A stretch of DNA of 64,000 nt from Pandoraea apista (lineage in GTDB: Bacteria > Pseudomonadota > Gammaproteobacteria > Burkholderiales > Burkholderiaceae): positions 124,001 to 188,000 of the forward strand of contig NZ_CP013481.2 of assembly GCF_001465595.2 (NCBI RefSeq), read 5' to 3'. How positions within the stretch are numbered: the first letter of the stretch is position 1; each line of letters begins with the position of its first letter. The notes beneath the pieces are model-generated. The model searched no databases. It had not been told where the DNA came from and saw only the letters and a list, made by a program, of their open reading frames with translations. Position numbers and translations under genes: made by a program. Shown in pieces: positions 28,089 through 37,236 of this stretch.

Positions 28089-29483
28089 CTATGGGGCGTT
28101 GTGTTCGGTCTCCGAATCTAGAGGGAGCGTGACGGTCACGATCAGGCCGCAGCCGTCATCGCCCGGCGCCAATGTCACCGTGCCGTGACTGGCCGCCACG
28201 ATTTCCTTGACGATGGCCAGCCCCAGCCCGGTGCCGGGCTGACCCGGAGGGGCATTGCGGTAGAAACGCTCGAACACGCGCTGACGTGCCTCGGCGTGAA
28301 TCCCGGGGCCATCGTCGATCACGCGCAGGCGGGCTGAATTGTCCCGGCGGTCGATAGCAACGGTCACACGTCCACCTTCGTGGATATAGCGGATCGCATT
28401 GTCGACAAGATTCATGACCATCGCGTGAAACAGCTCGCCATTGCCCGCCACCCACATGTGGGTCTCCGACGTTTCCAGCCCGAGATCGATGTTGCGCCGT
28501 TGCGCGAGCGCGACGAGTTCCTCGAGCACCCCCGCCGCCGCTGAGACCAGATCCACCCGCGAGCGCGAGAACGCCGGAGTGTCGGCCGCCTCGGCCTGCG
28601 AGAGCAGCAACAACTTGTTGGTCAGATCCGCCAGCCCGCGACTGCTCGTTTGCATGGCGGCGAGCACGTCGGCGAGCGCTGCACGATCGTCTAGCTGGGC
28701 GGCGAATTGCAATTGTGTGTCGAGCAGCGTGAGCGGCGTGCGCAACTGATGAGCCGCGTCGGCCACGAAGCGCCGCTGTTGCTGCGCCTGCGCCGAGAGG
28801 CGCTGGATGCAAAGATTGATGGCATCGACGATCGGGCGCAGTTCGGTTTGCAGTTGTCCCGCGCGGATTGGTACCAGTTCCTGCGGCGCGCGTCCGGCGA
28901 CTTCGTCCTTGAGGCGGATGAGCGGATGCAATTCGACCGTCAGTCCGATGAGCACCAGCACGGCGGCGAGCGCGGCCATGGCGATTTGCCGGTGCAACGA
29001 CGGCTCCCACAACTGCGCCAGCATCTCGTCGTGCGCGTGCATGGTTTCGGCCACCACCACCGCGACCTTGTGCGGCGTGCCCGAGTCGTACATCGTGCGC
29101 ACGAAGCTGATGGCGCGCAGCGGCTCGCCGTTCACCTCGATGTTCGAGTAGGCCGGCACCGTCTTGGGAAAGAGCGCCGGATGCGGAAAGTCCGGCGGGC
29201 CGGCGAGCAGCCGGCCGTCTTGCGTGATGACCTGATAGAACACCCGGTCGCGCGCGGGAGACGCGAACAGCTCCAGCGCCGACGGCGGCACGCTCGCGCG
29301 CAAGGCCCCGTCAACCCACGTCAGTTCGCCAGCGATCACCTGTGCGGACGTGAGCAGCGCGCGGTCCTGCACGAGTTCCGCGGTGTCGCGCGCGCTCCGA
29401 TGCGCCAGCCACGCGCTCGCCCCGATATAGAGCGAGAGCGGCAGCATCAGCCACATCAGCAGCCGCACGCGCAGACTAAGCAT
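28089..29483 (-). CDS. TctE/QseC-like sensor histidine kinase
   Basis: This membrane kinase of 464 residues has helices at about 7-27 and 165-185 bracketing a periplasmic domain of about 140 residues (TctE N-domain-like, with VFYQVITQDGRLLAGPPDFP). The H box is ADAAHQLRTPL (His245), followed by the N box (NLVDNAIRYI) and G boxes (DDGPGI, GTGLGLAIVKEI). I chose the ATG at 29483, which overlaps the regulator end by 8 bases, over one 10 codons upstream. In related systems (TctDE) such kinases sense small carboxylic acids; the divergent ABC transporter suggests a transport-linked signal. Confidence 0.9.
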   Translation of the reverse strand: MLSLRVRLLMWLMLPLSLYIGASAWLAHRSARDTAELVQDRALLTSAQVIAGELTWVDGALRASVPPSALELFASPARDRVFYQVITQDGRLLAGPPDFPHPALFPKTVPAYSNIEVNGEPLRAISFVRTMYDSGTPHKVAVVVAETMHAHDEMLAQLWEPSLHRQIAMAALAAVLVLIGLTVELHPLIRLKDEVAGRAPQELVPIRAGQLQTELRPIVDAINLCIQRLSAQAQQQRRFVADAAHQLRTPLTLLDTQLQFAAQLDDRAALADVLAAMQTSSRGLADLTNKLLLLSQAEAADTPAFSRSRVDLVSAAAGVLEELVALAQRRNIDLGLETSETHMWVAGNGELFHAMVMNLVDNAIRYIHEGGRVTVAIDRRDNSARLRVIDDGPGIHAEARQRVFERFYRNAPPGQPGTGLGLAIVKEIVAASHGTVTLAPGDDGCGLIVTVTLPLDSETEHNAP

Positions 29484-30147
29484 CTCTTTCGCGCAACAAA
29501 TAGCCCAGACCACGCAGGGTCATGATGGCGGCACGGCTCGTTTCGAGCTTCTTGCGCAACCGGTGAATGTAGATCTCGATGGCGTCGGCGCTCGGTTCGT
29601 CGTCCAGACCGAACACGCCGTCGACCAAGGCACTCTTGGCGACCGTTTTGCCCTGCTTGCGCATGAGGATCTCGAGTACGGCATGTTCGCGCGACGGCAA
29701 TGCGAGCGGCGCGCCCGCAATGGTGAACTGCCGTGTGCCCGTCTGATAGCTCAGATCGGCACACACGAGATCGGCGCTCTGCTCGGGCGAGTGGCGGCGC
29801 GCAAGCGCCTTCACGCGCGCGATCAACTCGCGCACCTCGAACGGCTTCACCAGATAATCGTCGGCCCCGGCGCCAAGACAGTCGACCTTTTCGTCGACCG
29901 ACCCGCTGGCTGTGAGAATGATCACGGGCACGTTGTTGCGTCGCTCGCGCAGGCGTCGAAGCACGTGCTTGCCACCGAGTTTGGGCAACATGAGATCGAG
30001 CAGCACCACGTCGTACGTCTCGGTTTGCAGCAGACGGTCGGCCGCGTCGCCATCGCGTGCGGCGTCGACAGTGAAGTTGTCGTCGCGCAGCATGCGGGCG
30101 AGCCAGTGGGCCAGCGTGTCGTTGTCTTCGATCAGCAGCAGTTTCAT
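29476..30147 (-). CDS. OmpR-family response regulator (TctD-like)
   Basis: This regulator has 223 residues. The receiver has Glu7/Asp8, phospho-acceptor Asp51 (LLDLMLPKLGG) and Lys in DDYLVKPFE. The C-terminal winged helix spans about 130-220 (LPSREHAVLEILMRKQGKTVAKSALVDGVF ... IYIHRLRKKLE ... TLRGLGYLLRE). It is the first gene of a regulator-kinase pair and diverges from a NitT/TauT-type binding-protein gene with about 260 bases between the starts, a layout often seen when the regulator controls the transporter. Confidence 0.93.
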   Translation of the reverse strand: MKLLLIEDNDTLAHWLARMLRDDNFTVDAARDGDAADRLLQTETYDVVLLDLMLPKLGGKHVLRRLRERRNNVPVIILTASGSVDEKVDCLGAGADDYLVKPFEVRELIARVKALARRHSPEQSADLVCADLSYQTGTRQFTIAGAPLALPSREHAVLEILMRKQGKTVAKSALVDGVFGLDDEPSADAIEIYIHRLRKKLETSRAAIMTLRGLGYLLRERDA

Positions 30148-30408
30148 AACGGCAAAAGCGGAATGCGACGGCGAGTGTGCCCGTGGAACCTGCGTAAGCC
30201 AACAGCGGGTAAACACCCATCCAATGAGAGTGAAAACCTGCATCGGGCGAAAGCTGGATGAAAGATTCGCTTCTCTACAATCGGGAGCATGGCAGAAGCG
30301 TCGACTGAGAAGACCGCTGCCCTGACCCTGCGGGCAACCACGCGAGGTCGGCCGGCGCCGCAATTGAAGGCTCGGGCCATTATCCCTAAAAACGATGGAG
30401 ACACCACA

Positions 30409-31449
30409 ATGCGAGCAAGCCTTGGCGTGCGTGCGCCGAAAGCCTTCATGAAACCTGTTCTGGCCGCCGTTCTCGGCGCCTCGCTGGCGTTGGCTGCCGT
30501 GCCCGGTTTCGCCGCCGATAGCGGCAAGATCACGATCATGGTCGGTGGCATCACGAAGATGGTCTATCTGCCGGCCAAGCTCGCCGAGCAGCTCGGGTAC
30601 TTCAAGGAAGAGGGTCTGAACGTCGAGCTGCTGTCGCAGCCCGCCGGTGTCGACGCCGAAAACGAATTGCTTGCCGGCGCCGTGCAGGCGGTGGTCGGCT
30701 TCTACGATCACTCGATCGATTTGCAGAGCAAGGGCAAGGAAATCCAGGCCATCGTGATCTTCGGTCAGGTGCCGGGCGAAGTCGAGCTGGTCAACGCGAA
30801 GAGCAAGGACACCATCAAGAGCATGGCCGACGTGAAGGGCAAGACCCTTGGCGTGACCGGGCTGGGCTCGTCGACGAACTTCCTCACGCAATACCTCGCG
30901 GCCAAACATGGCCTGACCTCGGCACAGTATTCCGTGCTGCCGGTCGGTGCCGACAACACGTTCATTGCGGCGATCAAGCAAAACCGTATCGACGCGGGCA
31001 TGACCACCGAGCCGACCGCCTCGCAGTTGCTCAAAACCGGCGACGCCGCCGTGCTGGTCGACATGCGCACGATGGAGGGCACGGTCGCCGCGCTGGGCGG
31101 CGCTTACCCGGCGTCGAGCCTTTACGTGCAACGCGCCTGGCTCGACAAGCACAAGCCCGAAGCGGCCAAGCTCGCGCGTGCGTTCGTGAAGACGCTCAAG
31201 TTCATCAATACGCACTCGGCCGCCGAGATTGCCGAGAAGATGCCGAAGGACTACTACGGCAACAACAAGGCGCTGTACGTGCAGGCGCTGCAGAACTCGC
31301 TGCCGATGTACTCGCCGGACGGGCGCATGCCCAAGGACGGTCCCGAGACCGTGCTCAAGGTGCTCTCCGCGTTCAATCCGAACGTCAAGGGCAAGCACAT
31401 CGATCTGTCGAAGACGTACACCAACGAGTTCGTCGATCAGGTGAAGTAA
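30409..31449 (+). CDS. NitT/TauT-type ABC transporter periplasmic binding protein
   Basis: This is a 346-residue exported protein with a Sec signal peptide (cleavage likely after GFAA, about residue 36). The body resembles the SsuA/TauA/NMT1 class: ITIMVGGITKMVYLPAKLAEQLGYFKEEGLNVEL is the family's opening strand-helix, and PSSLYVQRAWLDKHKPEAAKLARAF is the usual later helix. Ligand cannot be deduced (the class binds nitrate, sulfonates, pyrimidine precursors, aromatic acids). A GGAG ribosome site is at 30397-30400. It heads an operon with an ATPase and a permease. Confidence 0.9.
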   Translation: MRASLGVRAPKAFMKPVLAAVLGASLALAAVPGFAADSGKITIMVGGITKMVYLPAKLAEQLGYFKEEGLNVELLSQPAGVDAENELLAGAVQAVVGFYDHSIDLQSKGKEIQAIVIFGQVPGEVELVNAKSKDTIKSMADVKGKTLGVTGLGSSTNFLTQYLAAKHGLTSAQYSVLPVGADNTFIAAIKQNRIDAGMTTEPTASQLLKTGDAAVLVDMRTMEGTVAALGGAYPASSLYVQRAWLDKHKPEAAKLARAFVKTLKFINTHSAAEIAEKMPKDYYGNNKALYVQALQNSLPMYSPDGRMPKDGPETVLKVLSAFNPNVKGKHIDLSKTYTNEFVDQVK

Positions 31450-31633
31450 TCGCCGATCCGGCGCGATCCGTTCGCCACCCTTTGACCCTGTAATACCGGC
31501 GCGCGGTTTGTTCGACGCGCAGCCAACCGAGCCGTCCGCACCCGACAACCGTCCGGTGTGCGGGCGGGCTCACCCCCAAGAAACTGCAACGACACCGTCG
31601 GACCTTCGACGAAGCCACCGAGGAGCCGGGCAC

Positions 31634-32467
31634 ATGACCCAGACCATCACCCCCACGGCGCCGGCACGCGCTGCGAGCCCTGTCTCGCGTGACACGCCCG
31701 CCATTGAATTCGACAACGTGTCGTGCCGCTTCATCTCCCCGGATGGCAAGGCGACCGTCGCGCTGCGCAACTTCAGCATGTCGGTCGCACGCGGCGAGTT
31801 CGTCGCCATTGTCGGCCCTACCGGCTGCGGCAAATCGACCACGCTGTCGATGATTACCGGCCTGCTGCGCCCCACGGCGGGCAGCGTGCGTGTGATGGGC
31901 CAGCCCGTGAACGGTATCGATCCGCGCATCGGCTTCGTCTTCCAGAACGACGCCGTGTTCCCGTGGCGCAGCGTGCGCGATAACGTGGCTGCCGGTCCGC
32001 TGTTTCGCGGCCAGTCGAAAGACGCCGCTTACGCGCAAGCCGATGAGTGGATCAAGCGCGTAGGCCTCGACAAGTTCGGCAGCCATTACCCGCATCAACT
32101 CTCGGGCGGCATGCGCAAACGCGTGGCGCTCGCGCAGACGTTCATCAACAACCCCGAAATCCTGCTGATGGACGAACCGTTCTCGGCGCTCGACATGCAA
32201 ACGCGCACGCTCATGCAAGACGAGCTGCTGCAACTGTGGTCGTCGACGTCGGGCTCGGTGGTGTTCGTCACCCACGATCTGGAAGAAGCGATTGCGCTGG
32301 CGGATCGCGTGTTCGTGCTCACGGCGCGCCCCGCCACGTTGAAGAACGTCTACACGATCGATTTGCCGCGTCCGCGCGTGATGTCGGAGATTCGTTACGA
32401 GCAGCGCTTTATCGATATCTCGCGCGAAATCTGGGCAGATCTGCGCGAAGAAGTGAAGATCGGTTGA
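31634..32467 (+). CDS. NitT/TauT-type ABC transporter ATPase
   Basis: This is a 277-residue ABC ATPase. Walker A GPTGCGKST is at residues 61-69, the Q-loop VFQNDAVFPW follows, the signature is LSGGMRKRVALAQ, Walker B is LLMDEPFSALD, and the H-loop is VFVTHDLEEAI. The chosen ATG at 31634 has a GAGGAG site at 31619-31625. The upstream gap of 184 bases carries no gene. It energises import of the binding protein's ligand through the permease encoded next. Confidence 0.95.
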   Translation: MTQTITPTAPARAASPVSRDTPAIEFDNVSCRFISPDGKATVALRNFSMSVARGEFVAIVGPTGCGKSTTLSMITGLLRPTAGSVRVMGQPVNGIDPRIGFVFQNDAVFPWRSVRDNVAAGPLFRGQSKDAAYAQADEWIKRVGLDKFGSHYPHQLSGGMRKRVALAQTFINNPEILLMDEPFSALDMQTRTLMQDELLQLWSSTSGSVVFVTHDLEEAIALADRVFVLTARPATLKNVYTIDLPRPRVMSEIRYEQRFIDISREIWADLREEVKIG

Positions 32468-32574
32468 GCGTGCGTGGCCCCGCCGGGGCTGCGTCAGTGA
32501 GTCAGCAGGTGAGTGATTAAGCGGGCCGTGTTGCCGTGAACTGCAACGTGTGCCTTTGCCGTCAGGAGGAGGGT

Positions 32575-33444
32575 ATGAACATGAGTGAACAGGCCGTAAT
32601 GGCAGGGTTCGGCGACGCCGATCTCGCGCGCGAGGAAGCCGTCGCGCAGCGCCGTATCAAACAACGTCGCGCGCTGGTGATTTTTCTGCGCGTGGCGATT
32701 CTGGTGGTCGGACTGGGCGGCTGGGAGTTGTCGGCGCGTCTGGGCTGGATCGATCCGTTCTTCTTCTCGCAGCCCAGTCTGATCGTCCAGCAAATTTATG
32801 ACTGGTGCGTGGAGGGTACGTCGCAGGGGCCGCTCTGGACACAGGTGCTCGTCACGCTCGAAGAGACCGTGCTGGGCTTTCTCATCGGGGGTGTCGCCGG
32901 CGTGATCTGCGGCATTGTGCTCGGGCGCAACAAGCTGCTCTCGGACGTCTTCAGTCTCTATATTCAGATTGCCAACTCGATTCCGCGCGTGGTGCTCGGC
33001 TCGATTTTCGTGATCGCGTTCGGTCTGGGCATGGCGTCGAAGGTGGCGCTCGCCGTGGTGATGGTGTTCTTCGTGGTGTTCGCAAACGCTTTCCAGGGTG
33101 TGCGCGAAGCCGACCGCTACATGATCGCGAATGCGCAGATTCTGGGCGCGTCGCGCCGTCAGGTCACGATGTCGGTGGTGATTCCGTCGGCACTCTCGTG
33201 GATTCTCGCCAGCTTGCATGTGAGCTTCGGCTTTGCCCTCGTGGGCGCGGTGGTCGGTGAGTTCCTTGGCTCGAAGCAAGGCATCGGTCTGCTGATCTCG
33301 ACCGCGCAAGGAGCGTTCAACGCGAGCGGCGTGTTTGCCGCGATGATCGTGCTGGCGGTCGTGGCGCTGGGCGCGGATTATTTGCTGACCTCGCTCGAGA
33401 AGCGTTTGCTGAAGTGGCGTCCGGCTGCGTTCAGCAACGAGTGA
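32575..33444 (+). CDS. NitT/TauT-type ABC transporter permease
   Basis: This 289-residue integral membrane protein has six predicted helices and the binding-protein-dependent permease EAA loop (NAFQGVREADRYMIANAQILGASRRQVTMSVVIPSAL). It is related to SsuC/TauC. A strong AGGAGGAGGG ribosome site (32564-32573) precedes ATGs at 32575 and 32581; either could start. It closes the transporter operon, with a bidirectional terminator shortly after. Confidence 0.94.
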   Translation: MNMSEQAVMAGFGDADLAREEAVAQRRIKQRRALVIFLRVAILVVGLGGWELSARLGWIDPFFFSQPSLIVQQIYDWCVEGTSQGPLWTQVLVTLEETVLGFLIGGVAGVICGIVLGRNKLLSDVFSLYIQIANSIPRVVLGSIFVIAFGLGMASKVALAVVMVFFVVFANAFQGVREADRYMIANAQILGASRRQVTMSVVIPSALSWILASLHVSFGFALVGAVVGEFLGSKQGIGLLISTAQGAFNASGVFAAMIVLAVVALGADYLLTSLEKRLLKWRPAAFSNE

Positions 33445-33477
33445 GTCCGCGAATCTGGCGCTAGCCGCCAGCGCATG

Positions 33478-33512
33478 AAAAAACGGCGCCATTCCTTGCG
33501 GATGGCGCCGTT
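33478..33512. terminator. Bidirectional terminator between permease and SYLF lipoprotein genes
   Basis: An 11-pair perfect stem (AACGGCGCCAT 33482-33492, ATGGCGCCGTT 33502-33512) with a 9-base loop. On the minus strand it is followed by six T, a good terminator for the lipoprotein gene; on the plus strand the T-run is weaker (GTCGTTTG). Confidence 0.85.
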
Positions 33513-33557
33513 GTCGTTTGACGGGGACGCGCGAGGCGTCCCGCTGTTTTACCGCGC

Positions 33558-34160
33558 TCAGATGTTGAGCTTCGTGACCTTCGTGCCTTCGATGTTCAGG
33601 TTCGCCATGAGACCGGCGTTGGTCATCACGATCACTTCCACCGGCGAGGTCGCGGTGTTCAGATCGACCGCACCGTTGGCACCGATCTTGACCAGTGCAA
33701 CCGAGGCGTCGGCGCCGGCTGTCCACCCGTCGGTGCGCTGGAATTTGTCGAGCGCGTCCTGCGTCATGAACAGGAAGATGACGGCCTTGGACTGCGCACC
33801 GATCTGCAGACCGAACGACGCCGTCACCGTGTTGTAATAGCCCCTCGTTGCGCCGCCCACACGCAGTGCGCCTTCGCCGTACTCGCCGCCGACAACGAAA
33901 CCGGCTTGCAGCACCGACGGGAATACGAGCACACCGCGCGCCTTGCTCACCAACTCGCGTGAGCCCTTCACGGAGGCATACATCTTGTCGAGCGCGCCGT
34001 TCACCGAAGCATCGATCTCGCGACGCTTATTGGCGTTTGCGCCGGCCGAGTTGTCGCTCTTGTCGGCCTGCGACGGCGTGGTCGTGGTACAGCCGGCGAG
34101 CGCGAACGCGGCGGCGGCGACTGCGACGGAAGTTTTCATCAGGAATTCGCGTTTTTGCAT
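33558..34160 (-). CDS. SYLF (Ysc84-like) domain lipoprotein
   Basis: This 200-residue lipoprotein has a short leader with lipobox FALAGC (Cys24). The rest is a SYLF/Ysc84 domain: SRELVSKARGVLVFPSVLQAGFVVGGEYGEGALRV and TASFGLQIGAQSKAVIFLFMTQDALDKF and the VKIGANGAVDLN segment are characteristic. SYLF domains bind lipids in eukaryotes; bacterial lipoproteins of this type are abundant in Burkholderia but their function is poorly defined. A GGAGGGAG ribosome site precedes the ATG at 34160, and a strong promoter sits 230 bases upstream. Confidence 0.9.
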   Translation of the reverse strand: MQKREFLMKTSVAVAAAAFALAGCTTTTPSQADKSDNSAGANANKRREIDASVNGALDKMYASVKGSRELVSKARGVLVFPSVLQAGFVVGGEYGEGALRVGGATRGYYNTVTASFGLQIGAQSKAVIFLFMTQDALDKFQRTDGWTAGADASVALVKIGANGAVDLNTATSPVEVIVMTNAGLMANLNIEGTKVTKLNI

Positions 34161-34392
34161 TTTCTCCCTCCAGGTAGCGCGTGTGCCGAGCGCGATGCGC
34201 GGCGGCATGGATGCGGATAAAACGTCTGGCCGATGCCGTGCCTCATGCGGGGTGCGGCGCTTCGGCATTGAAGCGGATGAAGAGATCGATCGTTCGGCAT
34301 CCGATGGATGCGACCGTCGACTCGCGCGCGACGCCCGAAGGCCCGTTTCGCGATACCGCGAAAAGCGCGAACCGTGCGTCGGCTTGACGTCG

Positions 34393-34420
34393 ATTATGCG
34401 GTCTCCATTGATATTGTCAA
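34393..34420 (-). promoter_or_regulatory. Strong sigma-70-type promoter for the SYLF lipoprotein gene
   Basis: On the minus strand a perfect TTGACA (34415-34420) is followed by 16 bases and CATAAT (34393-34398, 5 of 6 to TATAAT). Transcription starting here would give a 5' leader of about 225 bases before the ATG at 34160, unusually long for this locus. Confidence 0.7.
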
Positions 34421-34482
34421 GAAAATAGCGCGACAAGTTCCGCTAACGTGCGGCTATCTTTGGTTAAGTTGTAGGTATCCGC

Positions 34483-34944
34483 CTACGTGCACTTGCGCAC
34501 GTATTCTTCCTTAAGCGCTTTGCGCGGGTTAGTGCGTGTAGGAATGTCGACGCGATCGCCGGCGGGGGAGTCGACGCGCTTGTCCCGCGTATAAACCGGC
34601 TTGTCCGGCGTATTCGCGATCTTGTCGGCGAGCGCGCGGCATTCGTTGCGCAGTGACGGCGATCCGGCTCCGGAGGCGGCGGCCTGTTCGGCGGCCTGAT
34701 CGCGCGCCGCCTTCGAGCATTGCTCGGGGGGAAGCGCGCGGCCGACGTTGTCGAAACACACGGGCGTTTGCGCGAAGGCGAAGCCGCTGAGGCTGAGCAG
34801 TGCAGCGGTGGTGGAGGCCTGCAAAAGGCGTTTGATCGGCGCGCACGCTTGCACAAATTCCGCAGTGCGAAGCATCTGAGACGTGAGCGTGCGTGATGCG
34901 GGTGCAGCGGACATCGGGGACAGCGTGGCGGTGCGGCGTGGCAT
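34483..34944 (-). CDS. Small exported hypothetical protein
   Basis: I do not recognise this 153-residue protein. From the ATG at 34944 (GAGGAG ribosome site just upstream) it has a long N-region and a hydrophobic segment ending SGFAFA-Q, a plausible signal peptide cleavage near residue 59; an internal ATG at about residue 24 (MLRTAEF) would shorten the leader. The mature part is polar, has three or four Cys (VCFDN, QCSK, ECRA, KCT at the C-terminus) and ends in a basic/acidic tail. The Cys pattern suggests one or two periplasmic disulfides. It lies downstream of baeR on the same strand with 41 bases between. Confidence 0.6.
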   Translation of the reverse strand: MPRRTATLSPMSAAPASRTLTSQMLRTAEFVQACAPIKRLLQASTTAALLSLSGFAFAQTPVCFDNVGRALPPEQCSKAARDQAAEQAAASGAGSPSLRNECRALADKIANTPDKPVYTRDKRVDSPAGDRVDIPTRTNPRKALKEEYVRKCT

Positions 34945-34985
34945 CGTCGATCTCCTCAATGGGGCCCGCCGTGGCGCGGGTTCGC

Positions 34986-35828
34986 CTATTCTGGCACCGC
35001 CCCGGCCGTATTGTCGATAGCCGCGACGCCGTGCCGCGCCGCCAGGGTGCCCGGGCGGTCGGTGCGCAACTCCAGCCGGTAGCCCACGCCGTAGATCGAG
35101 CGCACGATTTCCTCGTCGGGCCGGATCGCCTGCAATTTACGACGCAGGTTCTTGATATGACTGTCGACTGTGCGGTCGGCCACTACGCGGTGATCATCGT
35201 ACATCCGGTCGAGCAGGTGGGCGCGCGGGAACGTCTTGTCGGGGTGGCTGGCAAGCGTGGCGAGCAGGCGCAATTCGACCGGCGTGAGCGGAAGTTCGTG
35301 GCCGTCGAGTCGCGCGTGATGACGCACGGCGTCGATCACGAGGGCAGGCTGTTGCGGCGCGGCGGCGGCAGTGCCGCCATTGACGGAGGCAGCGCGGACC
35401 CGGCGCAGGATCGCCTTCACGCGTGCGACCACTTCGCGCGGGCTGAAGGGCTTGCAGATGTAGTCGTCGGCACCGAGTTCGAGTCCGAGCAACCGATCGG
35501 TCTCGGCGGCACGGGCCGTCAGCATCACGATCGGGACTTCGGAGATTTCGCGCACGGCGCGGCAGACTTCGAGACCATCCATGCCCGGGAGCATCAGATC
35601 GAGCAGCACCAGACGCGGCTCGGTCGCCCGCACGGCCGGGAGTACGTCGCGTCCGTCAGAGAGAATGCGGCACGGCATGCCGGCCACGCGCAGGTATTCC
35701 GCGAGCAACGCGGCGAGCTTGGGTTCGTCTTCAACGATCAGAATCGGGGCGGCGTCGGAGAGTGTCATCGCGTCGGTCGGTGATCGAAGGGCGGAATGAG
35801 GCGAGGCGGTCTGCGAAATCGAATGCAT
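34986..35828 (-). CDS. baeR: BaeR-like OmpR-family response regulator
   Basis: This regulator has 280 residues from the ATG at 35828; an ATG at 35768 (260 residues) is equally possible. Receiver: ILIVEDEPKLAALLAEYLRVAG, phospho-acceptor Asp77 in LLDLMLPGMDGL, and DRLLGLELGADDYICKPFSPREVVARVKAILRR, which closely follows E. coli BaeR. The winged helix has LYDD-like MYDDHRVVADRTVDSHIKNLRRKL and YGVGYRLE. E. coli BaeR controls envelope stress and the MdtABC efflux pump; no efflux genes are nearby here. It lies 11 bases after the kinase gene. Confidence 0.88.
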   Translation of the reverse strand: MHSISQTASPHSALRSPTDAMTLSDAAPILIVEDEPKLAALLAEYLRVAGMPCRILSDGRDVLPAVRATEPRLVLLDLMLPGMDGLEVCRAVREISEVPIVMLTARAAETDRLLGLELGADDYICKPFSPREVVARVKAILRRVRAASVNGGTAAAAPQQPALVIDAVRHHARLDGHELPLTPVELRLLATLASHPDKTFPRAHLLDRMYDDHRVVADRTVDSHIKNLRRKLQAIRPDEEIVRSIYGVGYRLELRTDRPGTLAARHGVAAIDNTAGAVPE

Positions 35829-35839
35829 GGGAGACGGAC

Positions 35840-36949
35840 TCAACACAAGGTCGTGAGGGCTTGGGTGGCAAAACCGGACGTGCTCGCACCGCACAACGAT
35901 CCGGCGCACAGGCCGCTCGTACTGGCGGGCGCAGCGCGGTGACAGGGCAGTGTGATCGTCAGTGCGAGCCCGCCCAATGGAGAGTGCCGCGCAACGATCC
36001 CTCCGCCGTGCGCCTCCACGATGTGTTTGCACAGCGCGAGCCCCAGACCGGCGCCGCCGCTGCGCCGGCTGCGCGACGCTTCCACGCGGAACAGGCGCTC
36101 GAACAGACGTGGCAGGGCGTCGTCCGGCACACCCGGCGCCGAGTCTTCGATCTCGAGACGCAGTTGCGTGTCGGTCGATGACAGGTACACGCGCACCGCA
36201 CCGCCACCGTCGGTGTAGCGCAACGAATTCTCAAACAGGTTGCCGAGCAACTGCGTGAGACGGTGCAGATCGCCGTTGACGAAGCGTGCATCGTCGGGGA
36301 TATGGACGTTCAGCGAAATGCCCTTGGCCTCAAACCAGTCGCCGAACGCCGCCACCGACGTGGCCACGCGCTCGGTAATGTCGACGGGGGCAAAGTCGTA
36401 GGTCAGCGCGCCCACGTCGGAGAGCGACAGCTCATACAAGTCGTCGATCAGCTTCGAGAGCAGCGAAATTTCAACGCGCAGCGAGGCAAGCGCGTCCTGC
36501 GTGAGCGGACGTACGCCATCTTCCATTGCTTCGATTTCGCCGCGCAGCACCGAGAGCGGCGTGCGCAACTCGTGCGAGATGTCGGCGAGCAGGTCTCGGC
36601 GCAGACGGTCGTTGCGCGAAAGGGTGTCGGCGAGCCGGTTCAGGTCGACGGCGAGGCGCGCAAGTTCGTCGGTGCCGGCCGTGGGTGCGCGCGCGCTGTA
36701 GTCGCCCATCGCCATGCGGTGCGTGGCGTCCAGCAGCGGGGTGACGGGCACGAGCAGTCGCTGGGCGAGGCGCAATGCGACGGCGCCAAGAAGTGCTACG
36801 CCCAGCACCGTCAGGTACATGAGGTTGTCGCCGCGCAGCCAACTATGGCCGGTCATGGCGGCTCGCACCACGAGTGCCGTCGCCGTCATGGTGACCAGTC
36901 CTGTCGCGAAGATCGCGAGGAACAGCTTGCGAGTGATACCGGAGTTCAT
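35840..36949 (-). CDS. baeS: BaeS-like sensor kinase lacking the periplasmic domain
   Basis: The 369-residue kinase matches BaeS in its N-terminal helix (GITRKLFLAIFAT), in the HAMP segment (DELARLAVDLNRLADTL), H box (ADISHELRTPLSVLRGEIEA, His126), N box (NLFENSLRYTDGGG), and G boxes (DSAPGVPDD, GAGLGLALCKHIVEAHGG). In E. coli about 115 residues separate the two membrane helices; here helices at about 9-31 and 44-62 are joined by only some 13 residues, so there is almost no periplasmic sensor. A 30-residue Ser/Gly/Cys tail extends beyond the catalytic domain. Confidence 0.85.
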   Translation of the reverse strand: MNSGITRKLFLAIFATGLVTMTATALVVRAAMTGHSWLRGDNLMYLTVLGVALLGAVALRLAQRLLVPVTPLLDATHRMAMGDYSARAPTAGTDELARLAVDLNRLADTLSRNDRLRRDLLADISHELRTPLSVLRGEIEAMEDGVRPLTQDALASLRVEISLLSKLIDDLYELSLSDVGALTYDFAPVDITERVATSVAAFGDWFEAKGISLNVHIPDDARFVNGDLHRLTQLLGNLFENSLRYTDGGGAVRVYLSSTDTQLRLEIEDSAPGVPDDALPRLFERLFRVEASRSRRSGGAGLGLALCKHIVEAHGGGIVARHSPLGGLALTITLPCHRAAPASTSGLCAGSLCGASTSGFATQALTTLC

Positions 36950-37236
36950 GCGCTGGATAACCGGGCTAAGGGTGGCGGCGGGTAATGGAACGAAAGCCTG
37001 ACGGGGCGGGCCGGTGCGCGTGCCTGCCGACGATGGCGGGCCATTTTCTCAGCTTCGGGGAGGCGCGCGCCGGGCCTCCACAAATTTTCCTCTATTTGTG
37101 CTTAGTGGCTCCACGCCCACTTCTTACTATTCATCACGAAGCTGGCCGCCGTGCCATCTTCGCAATCTGCATACCGATCACACTTTTCGAACAAGACCGG
37201 ATACGGCATCCGGGAACGGCGCGGGGGCGCCTCATC

